Source of the DNA: Hemicentrotus pulcherrimus
Taxonomy: Eukaryota > Echinodermata > Echinoidea > Camarodonta > Strongylocentrotidae
Reading direction: 5' to 3'
DNA: 64,000 bases
NCBI GenBank assembly: GCA_003118195.1
Contig: BEXV01000010.1
Span: 481,445 to 545,444, forward strand
How positions within the stretch are numbered: the stretch's first letter is position 1; each line of letters opens with the position of its first letter. Positions 12,101 to 24,100 of this stretch are shown here, in pieces. A model generated the notes under the pieces. The model saw only the letters and a list, made by a program, of their open reading frames with translations. It searched no databases and was not told the origin of the DNA. Both the position numbers and the translations under genes were made by a program.

Positions 12101-15100
12101 ATACATACCAAATCTCCTAGGCTTTACTCAGGCTCAATAGTTGAATCAGAATGATTAATATATTAGTGTAATCATTTTAATCATACTTATGTGCTAGACT
12201 TCTGACTTTATGACTTTATCTCCCTTTATTATTCATTTATGATTTTTTCTTCTTCCATTTTTTTCCATTGCTCCCCTCTGTCTGTATGTCTCTGTCTGTA
12301 TGTCTCTGTCTCTTTCTCTCCTATAATGCTCATCTCTCTATATGTAATTCACTTCTGTGTTGTAAACCCATGCTAATTGCCTTTTCTTCCTGTTGTTTCC
12401 CTTCCTACATTTCTTCTTTTTCTTCTGCATCCTCTTCTTGAGTATCTTCTTTTTTTGTCACCAACTATCAATTTTTTCCCTTTCACTCGTCATTCAGACA
12501 ATGTAAATCGCAATCCCCCACAATACTCTACAAGAACTTGCGTGACAAAGGCTTCCACACATTTTCCTGCGACGCTTTCAGACAGGAAACGGTTAAATTT
12601 GTCTCTTGTCTTTTTTTCTTGGTATTGACTGCATATGGATGCCAACTCAGGCAGATATAGAGACAAATGGCCTCATACATGTACGTGACTTGATTGTTTC
12701 TCAATAATCAGGAAGAGTGAGAGAAAAAAAATGCAAGATCATTCAAATAATGGCAGGGGAGGTTAAGGCAAATGAAACATGTGAAAATCCCAAACAGACT
12801 GCTGAGAGCCAAAAAGGGTGTTGGTTCATATCATTTTGTAGTGTTATTGCCCTTCTGGCATTCAACAGATTACATTGGAAGTGGGAATGGGGGTCTGATG
12901 AGAATGAGAGGTCCAGCGAGGGAGGGGGTGGGGGGGGGGGNNNNNNNNNNNNNNNNNNNNNNNNNNNNNNNNNNNNNNNNNNNNNNNNNNNNNNNNNNNN
13001 NNNNNNNNNNNNNNNNNNNNNNNNNNNNNNNNNNNNNNNNNNNNNNNNNNNNNNNNNNNNNNNNNNNNNNNNNNNNNNNNNNNNNNNNNNNNNNNNNNNN
13101 NNNNNNNNNNNNNNNNNNNNNNNNNNNNNNNNNNNNNNNNNNNNNNNNNNNNNNNNNNNNNNNNNNNNNNNNNNNNNNNNNNNNNNNNNNNNNNNNNNNN
13201 NNNNNNNNNNNNNNNNNNNNNNNNNNNNNNNNNNNNNNNNNNNNNNNNNNNNNNNNNNNNNNNNNNNNNNNNNNNNNNNNNNNNNNNNNNNNNNNNNNNN
13301 NNNNNNNNNNNNNNNNNNNNNNNNNNNNNNNNNNNNNNNNNNNNNNNNNNNNNNNNNNNNNNNNNNNNNNNNNNNNNNNNNNNNNNNNNNNNNNNNNNNN
13401 NNNNNNNNNNNNNNNNNNNNNNNNNNNNNNNNNNNNNNNNNNNNNNNNNNNNNNNNNNNNNNNNNNNNNNNNNNNNNNNNNNNNGGGGGAGGGGGGTTGC
13501 ACAATGACATGATTAGCTCCAGGGATTACCAATGACTCTGACTTGAACTTCCAAAGGTTTGCCCTCAAGGAGCAACAGTGTTCTTGAGGATTGGTTCTTT
13601 GCTCTTTGCTACAGAGAGTGGCCCCTTTCCTTTGCATGCACTTGTTCAACAAAATGCTTTTGAAAAGGGAACTATTCGAAGGAATGGCTGGTGAAGGGTT
13701 GATGAAGAAATGGTGCAGAGATGGAGGAGAGATCAGGAGGAGAAGAAAAAAATATGGGAGGTATAGGAAGAGAGAAAGAAAGAAAAATGCCAGATATGTT
13801 GACAGAAAGAGAAAGCGATAGAGAGAAAAGAAGGCAGAGAAAAAGGTAATAGCACAAGTTATAGAGATGGAGAAAGAGAGAGATAGAAAGAGAGAGATAG
13901 AAAGAGAGAGACAGAAAAAGAGAAAGGGAGAGAAAGAGACAGGAAGAGATTGAGAGAAGGGAGAGGGGCGGGGAATACAAGGAGTCAGAGAAAATGTATG
14001 AAAACATACATGCATTAATGAAGTAAATTTTAAACAAATGTTGGAGTCCTTACCTTGCGAGAGGGGGTTGTAGTCCATACCACTCCTGGCTGAACCATCC
14101 TTGGTGAAGACACGTACGATAGAGGTCTGGGAGGAGTCTCCCATGCGGATGACAGTGATGGATACCGTGGCGACAGAGTCTAGGTCGGTGGGCTCATCAA
14201 CGCTGAACTTGGTCTCAGGGAACTTGATGATTGGAGCTGTGTGGATTTGAATGAGAAATAGAACGAGAAAGAGGATGACAAAATTGTGCTATATGGAGAA
14301 CATCTTCCAAAACCATAAAGGACTCATCTAAAGGACAGTATCAAATCACCCTTTATTGTTCCTCTTCCTCTTTGAATAAGATTTCAACTAATGTGAATTG
14401 CAATTAATGCAAACCGTTGAATACAAATGTGTTCCTAAACTAATTGAATAAACAATAGTGTTGACTGTCAATTTGACATTACCCAAACCTTAATAGTGGA
14501 AATTCTAAAGTCAAATATGGTGCCGAGTATCTTCTGTCACTCAGAATACTAAAATGCTTTGACATTCTTTAAAGGAGTCACACCAAGAAGCAAAAGTGTT
14601 TTGAATTGATGCAAAATTCATATCATTGCGAAGGGAAAGCCTTGCTGATCAATTACAACAAATTTCCTCTTCAAAAAATGTTTTGGGCCCGCAGAAATCA
14701 ACTTTCAAAAATGTTAGTTTTGAGATCCAGATTTACTGCCTATTCGTATTTTTTCGTATTTTGTCGTAGTTCTTCGTGTGACGTCACACCCTGGACACGG
14801 CTGTTAAAAAAAGGCTGCTAGCTTCCGCTTGGTCTGCAGCTAGACGCACTAAGCGGAAGCTAGCAGCCGGTACCGAGCTGTTTGTCCAGGGTGTGACCTC
14901 ACTATTCAGAGCTCGCTACGCTCGTTTGTTTGGCTTACGTTCGGGGGCGCTTGGGGGTTTAAGAAGGGTCTTGAAAAATGGCATTTTACGCCTCTCCACG
15001 ATATCTATATGATTTCTCAGCAAATTATTCGTGTTTTTCAAGAGAAAATCTTTCCATCCATATGTAATTTGTTCTAATTATCAGTTTTTAGTAAATTTTC

Positions 15101-18100
15101 TTTGTGTAGCTCCTTTAAGGCTGGCTGATAGTGCTCCTTCGTCCAAATAGTGAGGTGACAAAAAAGATCTTTCAACATAGGCATTAAAAAACAAGATCGA
15201 CTAAGTTCTTCAAACAATAGTTCAGTCCAGCAGTGAATCTTTCTGAGTTTACTTACCATCTCCAACATCGTGCACAGTGATGACGGTTACGTTCTGTTCG
15301 CCTATGACAGCAGGAACGCCTGAAGCGGTACGCGGGGATCCGAGGACAAGACGGAAAGATTCATCAGGCTCATAGACATTGTCGCCCATCAGCAGGACGG
15401 AGCAGGTCTTGGTCCTTTCACCTGAAAATGAGAGAGAATGAAAGAGTTAATGACAATCAAATGTACTTGGTATCTGTGTCATGAGCGCTATAGTGTGATA
15501 CTGTCGGACAATATAAATGATGGCTATGCAATAGCTTTCCATGTCATGTACACACAATACTAAATGCATGTCCAAGGGGTTGATAAAGCTTGTTTCCATT
15601 TCAAAATAATACAATTAAGATATGGTCACCAAACTTACAATCCCCTCCTAATCCTAAGCTTCTGCATTTTCAAAGATAATCAATGTTTGTAATGTTTACG
15701 TCAATCCCTGCACTTCCTTATGAAATCTTCATATGAAGAAAAATTGAGCTACTTTTTGGAAAATGGAATGAAGGTCTTATCTCAATCTAGATCTCCAGAC
15801 TAGTGCCTCTCTTGAAGAAATGTCTTGACTGTTTTACTTTGATTTTATATTCAGGCCCAGCCAGTTTGATCTTATGTCAGGATTTGAACCCTGAACCTTC
15901 CTACTCACCAGGCAAGAAGGTGATATGGGAAGCCTCGGTGTTGGGTCTCTCATCGTAGTCCATCATGACCTGAGCGGATCCTTGACGGGTGTAGCAACGG
16001 ACAGAGCTCTCGATGGACAGATCTCCAGTACGGACAATCTCGGCGGTGACTGTGATGTCGTTCTCGTTGACTTCGTAAGTTGGGTGTCTGAATTCAACCT
16101 TGGGCACTGAAAATAGATAGAAAAATAAAGCATGGGGTTAAATTAAAAATACTCTTAAATGTATAAATTCTATACTGTGAGGATAAATATTAAGAAACTT
16201 CACTGAACTGAGGACAGGATTCATTGGGCCACAGATCAATACTTGAATTAAAAAATTCTTAATCTTAACCCTTAAAACCCTCCATCTCATCTTAAGTCCC
16301 TTTGTTCACCCCTCTATTGCCTTATATGTACCCCTTCTTTTACCCCAGTTCCACTTCAAAACAGAAACTAACTGAATTAGTTACACCTGCAATGAAGGAA
16401 ATCCGGCATTTCAAAAAAAGTATGTGACATTCTAACTGCACTGCTACTATACAGTCTACACATATTCCCCTTAATGCATTGTGAGGTATACAATTGTGTC
16501 ACGAAAGACAGTTTAAGTCAAGATCGTGATCCATCTTCTGTTGAAATCTTAGTCTAAACCTCAAGACGATATGATTGGTGTCAAACATTTGTTTTCAATA
16601 AAAGTACTAGTTGGCTGCGGAGGTAGAAGTGACTGCAGCATGTTTTTGACGGATATTTGGAGCTGTTTCAAATACTCCACCAATTTTTCTCGAGTCTTGT
16701 TTGTCCCCCTCCCACTCGAAATTCTAGGTGGTAGGGGTTAATTTTTTGCATGAACTCTCTGTCTCTGAGGGTCGATTTCGAGGTAGTGATTACACCACAA
16801 GAGATAGCGTGTGGGCTTCAGGTACTGTTAGAGTAAGGAATTGAGATAAAGATGAGCTATCGGATTCTCTTTTCCATATTGGTTTTCACATAGCTGGGAT
16901 GCCTTCGAAATTCTTTGAAGATATCATCTGTATGTTCACGTCAACAAGTGGTAACATCAAAGTCCTGAATCATCACATGAGTTACTTTCTACGCTGTGCC
17001 CCCCCCCCCTCCCTTCCCCTCCAAATTCAATAGACCAACATCTGGTGCAACATACAATTCTTATTTCAAGCCTCCTGTTTAATACATTACTGAAGACAAA
17101 ATGCCTGTTCTTGCTTCATCCTTGAAGCAATCATCACAAGATTCAAGACAAATTTGTCATTCTTGATGTTTGGCCATTTATAACACCTGCCCTTCCTGAT
17201 GTGTGGAATTAAATAATCCAATTCAGAGGATATTAGGAGGTAGAAAGGGGAGGATAGGGCAGATGCCAGTGGTGAACTAATTTGTACCAGTTTGACAATT
17301 TCTGGCAGGTATTCAAATGTTTGCAATCAAGCTTTCAAACCTATTAAGAATTGGAATGTTTTGATCCAGGAGCATGCGGGATTATCTTGGCTCTACAGGT
17401 AATTCTTACTCAAGAAGTGGGACAACTAGCTTGAACTAACCAACTGTCAGGATATGGTTTGGAAAACCTCTGCCACCTTCTTCTTTCATTTAATCCACGA
17501 CTTGCACCATTTTACTCTTCCCCATCCCATCATCACTGCACCATTCCACCTATCCTAAACCCTATCTCAGTTACCCCATCATGAAATCATAGTCAAAGAT
17601 GTTGTTTTGATGGAAGATTTGGGTTCCACTTGCCATCATCTTTCAATTTCCCAAAGTATACCAATCAAATCACTTGCACGTTTTGCCCCTTCCTCGATCG
17701 ATCGATCCAACCCCCCAATCCTCTCCCAGCTCAGTTCCCTCATACTCGACTTACAATCAGAGATGGTGTCATTGATGGTGATGACGGTCTTGGATGGTAG
17801 TCCAAGGACGCCGTTCATGGGCATGTTGAGGACAAGCTCAAAGGTCTCTGGCCCTTCAAGGCGTGGCTGACCGCGGTCATCGATGATGTAGACCTTGACA
17901 GTCTGCTGGTTGACGCCAGGAGCGAAGTCCAGGTTGCGACTGATTCCAGCATAGTCTTCACCAGCTGAAAGTAAAAAGAGGTTATGGAAGGAGAATTAGT
18001 TAGTCATTCAAACCAACGAACCGATGAGTTTAATAATTTATTGATTCATTTATTAAATATACGAAGATAAAAGATAAGTACATATGAAAAAGACAAGTGT

Positions 18101-21100
18101 GAATACTAATCTGATATGAAAAACAAAAAAAAATAATAATAATAATATGATTAACGAGGACATAACATTCACAAAACTGAACAAAAACCATTATGAACAT
18201 TTACTTTACAAAATGCTTAAAAGAAAAAAGTTTTTTAAAAGGGCAAGAAAACATGAAGTTTTGTGTTGAATAGTTTCAAGAAACTAACAATCATTGTTCT
18301 GACAGAAATGACGTGCTTATATTTTGTCATCCTCAGAAAGGAAAGATAACATAAGAACACATAGAGGCATGCATGTTCCTCTGAAAACACATGGAAATTA
18401 AATGACAGAGCATCAGCTGTGGAACATTTGTTTCCAATCAGTTCATGTTCCAAGTACCTTTTCAATAAAACTTTTTGACAAGCCAACGAGAGGATACAAC
18501 ACAGACAAGATATACTGAAAGCCACGAGGCATTAGCTTGAGTAAAATGATATGAATTCAACATTCTTATGGCTCTTTAATAGCAGATGATGCATACAAGA
18601 TTTAAAGATAAAGTTGGTCATATAAGTAATTGTCTACAAAATGAAGCAAACTATTTACAATGAGCCTGTTTAATTTTAATGCAGAATCAATCCAGTGCTA
18701 CTATGAACAGTGAAGTAACCAAGAACATATGAAAAGATACCCCCCCCCCATGTCATATAAAACATTCCTTTTTTAAAATGCATCTAACAACCAGTTTCAA
18801 TTTTTCTTTGTTACATCTAACCAGAATGTTTCTAATTGATTTTTCTATGATTTTTCTTTAACAGCACTGGATTAGTTCAACGTTACCTTTAAAAAAAGTA
18901 CATAGTAAATGATGAGTGTAATAATGGATAGTGACAAAACAAAAACAAATTAAATGAAAATTGCATCATGGCAACAAGTAAGAATTAGTCTGTTTGGGGC
19001 CAGAAGAGCATTAAGTGTGTTTTAAACTACATAAAATAAAACCCTTATAACCCTGACCAGACAAAATAGTACCTTTAACCATTGAGAAAAAGTCAACTAG
19101 GGGTGAAAACAACAGGTGTTGATAAATCCCAATGACACACTCCTGGTATGTTGTCATAAAATATGATTTTCTTGGATTATGCATCAGGATGAAGGAATAG
19201 AAGCGTCTGCCAGACATGTTTCATTAATTAACGATGCATTACTCATGCAACCTCAAGTATTTTAGCGCAGTTACATTGATACAATGTCACAAGACCAGGG
19301 GCTTGTTTCATTACGAAAAAATGAAGACAATGTCAGACACAGTTTTACCACAAATTTGCGACCAATCAAATGTTATGATTTTGTTGGCTTATATCAATTA
19401 TGGAATTTGGTAGTAATAATGTAACTTATGAAATGGGGTCCAGATGTGCGCAACCACATCATGACACAATATCATCAGACATAAACTGATGTTTTCCAGG
19501 GCATGTTTTTCCCCCTAATCTTTGGAGTTATCTAATCATTGGAAAATTTCCTTGAGTCAAACATCTTGATAGTGAATTTGAGATGGCAAAATGAGCTGCA
19601 ATTGATATACCATTACTTTTGTATAACATCTAAAAAAAATCAAATGCCTCAATAGAAACTCAACAGAACAACATTAAAATTTCCAAGACTATACTGAATG
19701 CAAGATTTATACTCTACTAATACTCTTTATAACTCTAAATACAACCACAACAAAAAATAAGCAAAGGTAACCATATTAATAGCTGAAAATATAGCATCAC
19801 ATCAATGTAAACAAAAGATAACAAACCAAACAATAACATTTGATTGTCAATAATCATAGTTTACCAATATTCTTTCCATGAAGCAGGATAAAAGAAAAAA
19901 TATCAGAAAATCACATTACAATACTAGTTGGAAAGGGGGATAGTTACTCAGAATATGAAGATATTCAAAGAGGAGGGGGCCCCTTTTCTCAAGACGCTAG
20001 CAAGTGTCTAAACTGTCAGGTGCTATCGGGGTGTTTGAGATATTGTTTTATTACGACTGCTGGCAAGGGATAACTGGATAAAGGAAATGCTGCTCTCAGT
20101 CATGAAGATAATTTGATATGAAGTGAGCAGAAAATAAAAGTCATCCTGACGTCTTGAAGGTGATATTCTCATTCTTTATTAAAAAATTTGTACTAAAAAA
20201 TGGGTCTGTATTGCTCCTACAGATTATCACAATCTAAGATAGTTCCAATTTTTAGCTTAATAAAAAAAATATATAGTTATGATCTTTCATAAACTTAATT
20301 CTCCAGTGTAACTTTAGTATTCAGCTTTGAGAATATATATACATTTTTAAAAAATACTTTTTATAGTACAAAGTACAAAGAATTTGTATTGATTTTTCAA
20401 ATTTTGCACACAACTTGCCAAATTCCCCTTGCCACCTAATCACCAACTAGCCTTGGAATTGAAATAAGGGGTAAAGCCATTTTAGCATTTTGCCTTGATC
20501 ATACTGTGTCTATTTTGAAATAAAATTGAAAATTGAAGGAAATGGTGCTTTGGACTTCTCTCTTTGATGGCATAATGTGATGAGAATCCCTTCAATTCAA
20601 GACAGGAAATCACTTCTAGATCAGCCCAGATTTGAAGTGATCTCCTAGCCAAGATCTCTCGAGCCAAAAAGATTTCGTCTTCATCATCAGAGTTTGTGCT
20701 CCTGTTATTACCCCTAGACAGTACCGAAGCTAACAAGCACCCCAAAAAAATGTTTTAGGAGTTTCTATCGAAAGGGTCTCAAGCTTTAGCAAGTGGTGTA
20801 CTGTAGTAAATGGGAAAGCACAGCCCCCTTTTTTCGATCTTGCCACTTAAAGTTACTTAATGAAAGACGGCCATTCTTAAATCCACAAAGTTTCTGGTCC
20901 AACAGTTTTCAAAAAGTGAAAGAAACTCCTGGATGAGGGAGACAAGCAAAGGTCAAAGGGAAAATTTTGTGAAGGGTTCTAATAGATGGGGAGGGGATGC
21001 TTCTTTCCAGGGAGGGGGAAATCCTGGTGCTTATGTTTAAAAACCCTGGATATTAACACTAAGCCAGGAGTGTAAGCTTTTCAGATAAAAGGCCTCAACA

Positions 21101-24100
21101 CTTTGTTCCTCAAACCTGAACAACTATGATACATCCCCGTCATAAATGATACCATTATAAAGCATTCATAATCTTTTATTTTTTTAATTTTGGTGAGGAG
21201 ATGGAATGAATACTTACCAATGGCAGAGACGGGGTTGGAGGCGCGGGATCGGACGGTGATGGAGGCCATCTTGGACACATCGGTACCAGTCCTGAAGACT
21301 GTGACCTCGATGTATGGGGTGTTCTCGTCAACCTTGTACTCGGGCTCGCCAAAGTAGAATGATGGAACTACGGAATAGAGAGACAAAAAGATCATTTTAT
21401 TAAGAATTTGTCTACAAATGAAGATTGAATATAACTTTTTTCCCATTATAATAAGTATCATACCAAACTATTAATATATATATATATTTCTGTTAATCAT
21501 GAAAATGAATTTGCAATATTTTTAACATACATACAAAAGCTAAATATGTTTGAAAACATGCACTGAGTGGACAGTATGGTGCAAAGGGACATAAGATTTG
21601 CAGACATTTTGTACCATTCTAAAAAAATATCAGTGTTCTTCACATGTCTTTTCCAGATTGCGCCCTCTTTAGATGATTCTATGCACAGTTTGTGTATTCC
21701 TTTTTCTGTATCTATTATTTCTTCATCTTTGTTGGAATCACATAAATTTTTTAGCTGAACTGTTGGTGACTTTCGTTCCTGAAGGCCATCTTTTTGTGTC
21801 TTTTTATGCAAGCATCTCTTTCCAGTTCCTCCAAGAGAGGAATGCTATGCACCACTGAAGCGCTCCATTCATTGAAATGCATTCTTAAGTATCTCATCGG
21901 ATTCAACTTTTCTTCTTATATCACTCTTAAAGATTCAGTGACCGGATGCTGACCCCTTCCTCTGAGATTTTGTCATTGAAAGGGCAACATGCAAAAAGCA
22001 AATATGGGACGAAGGCTTCCAAAAAGCACATCGAAGTAAACATGGCAGTTTTGAAGATTCAAAATTCAAAATACAAGTGCATAGTTGCTCATCTAACTGT
22101 AAGCGATCCCAAATTTGCATGCTTTGTACATCGTTACATTTCATCACTTGGGAATTTGATTGATAGAACAACACAAAAGAAGATATGATCTTATGTCAAC
22201 AGTGTCATTATAAGAGTAATGGGCCCACTGCTGCTTATCTAGCTGTGATAGACTTTATTGTTCTGATTGTTTAATCTGTTACATATGATTTGATTTGATG
22301 CATTCAACTTCATGTACGCAATAAGGTGACAACAAATTGTTAAGGAGTGTGAATCAAACTGTAACTAATTTAATGAAAAAGTTCAATGATATTTGAAGTT
22401 TTTTTTTTTTTTTTTATCAGCATCCTTATTTCATAAACTATTACAAACTTTGCAAGTGCGTCAAGGTACATGTAGTCTGATATATAAATCCTACTTTCTA
22501 AATTGTATAAACAATATTTGTTCCAGTTTTTCACTTTGCATATGGCATACATCCATTCATCCAAGCATTTTCAGAAATTGAAGATATTCAGTTGTCATTT
22601 TAACATATTCATCTCAACAACTACAAAAAAAAGTTTAGATCCCTCAACAGCTAATCTCTATGGTATCACATAAATGCCCCCAAGATATTTCCAACAACCA
22701 TCTCATTTCTGCATTTCCGTAAAATGGCTTCCCCCTGTGAAATACATAATTGAGCAAATATTGACACTTTGCTGTTGAGGGGTTGCTAATTTGCATCAAC
22801 ACAGATTTTCTCCTTACCCTTTTGTGTTGCTAATAAGTTTGGCCAGCACAAAATAGTACCTGAGGGACTACTAATTATTATTATCCCCCTAGATATAAAC
22901 AAATCCTGTGGGGGAAAGAAAGGAATAATTCTTGGTGGGGCTTCCTTTTTAATTTGAGTCAAAAGATTTTGCCAATCAGCTCCTTGGCTTTTTGTTGTAC
23001 AGGGACGAAAGCTTCAGCTTAATTTGAGAAATTAACAAACCCTAAGTAAATAATTGGTAACAGTTGCAATTTGAGAAGTATTCAGCTAGACAATGGGCCA
23101 TTATTTAGTCTGCGGATCAGTTTCATTCTTCAAATTGGTACAGGGGGCCATTTTCAGCAGGGTTTAATTCCCTACAACCTCAATATAAATCATATCTGTT
23201 TTCACAACTTAATTTTGTTTGTCATCAAGAGAGTGCACCAGCCTGGGGTCTATAAAAATCATGGTTCAAGATAGACTTTAAATTGGGCGCAAGAATACAT
23301 TTAAATTGTTAAAATGGACGAAGAACTGATACCATAATTGAATACTCAGGTGTTTGAGGGTGATTGGTTTCAGTTTGTTTACCAATATGTGAATGGATGT
23401 GTTCAACTCAGCTTAGGAGCAGTGATTAGCACCTGATTCAGCTATTAAGTTAATTAACCTAATTTTGATTAAACTCATTTAGTAAAGTTCTAATTTCAGG
23501 ATATTATCGTGAGTTCTGTTTCATCCCCTCCCCCTTTTTTTTCTCTCTCTCAAAAAAACCTATATCCATAATTGGGTGAATTAAAAACTTGACCTCAGCA
23601 GGTAAAATGGAGGAATAGTCTCTTTACCAGAATGTATCAAATTTTTTCAATATTTCAGCACACTATGTGCAATGTTTTAGTCATATTGCTTCATGAATAT
23701 TCATCATTTGCAATAGAGTATTTAATGAGTATATAAATACAATTATATGGTATAAATTATATGAAGTCATGGTACATGATTTACTTTTTAAATAAATCAA
23801 TTGATGTGCATTCCCCTCTCTCATTTTGGAATTGAGCATGTCTGCCAAGACTATTTGGTATAGGATGAGGGGAAGGGGAAGGGGAAAGGGAAGAGGGGGT
23901 GGAGAGGGGGGTATTGAGGAAACTGGTTTACTCTAAAGAAGTCTGAATTGGTTACAGAGTGTTTCCTGCTTATTCATGATTTGACCATCAATCGAGGGGC
24001 CCTCATCTGGGAACATGGGAGTGACTCAAGTCACCCACTTTAAGACTTTCTCATCTGAGATACCCCAAGAGATCTTTGAATAACCGAGGTATAAGATGCA

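Larger units (their letters stand above)
7267..14053 (-). other. 6.8-kb intron containing gap, tandem duplication and pyrimidine tracts
   Basis: Splits Calx-beta domain 5. It holds a sense-strand G-rich tract (about 7658-7712), pyrimidine-rich DNA at 9030-9215, a tandem duplication (10436-11009), a TC/T-rich stretch at 12240-12480, the assembly gap 12941-13484 and a GA-rich tract at 13720-13975. The remainder is AT-rich with no recognisable gene. Confidence 0.75.
14237..15256 (-). other. 1.0-kb intron, more than half made of a MITE
   Basis: Intron between Calx-beta 4 and 5 exons. It contains the TTAA-flanked element at 14569-15118. The remaining 0.47 kb is plain AT-rich sequence. Confidence 0.8.

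Noticed and set aside
12717..14144. Long open frames on both strands running through the gap.
   Set aside because: Most of their length is N; they open only because unknown bases contain no stop codons. The true exon here is 14054-14236.
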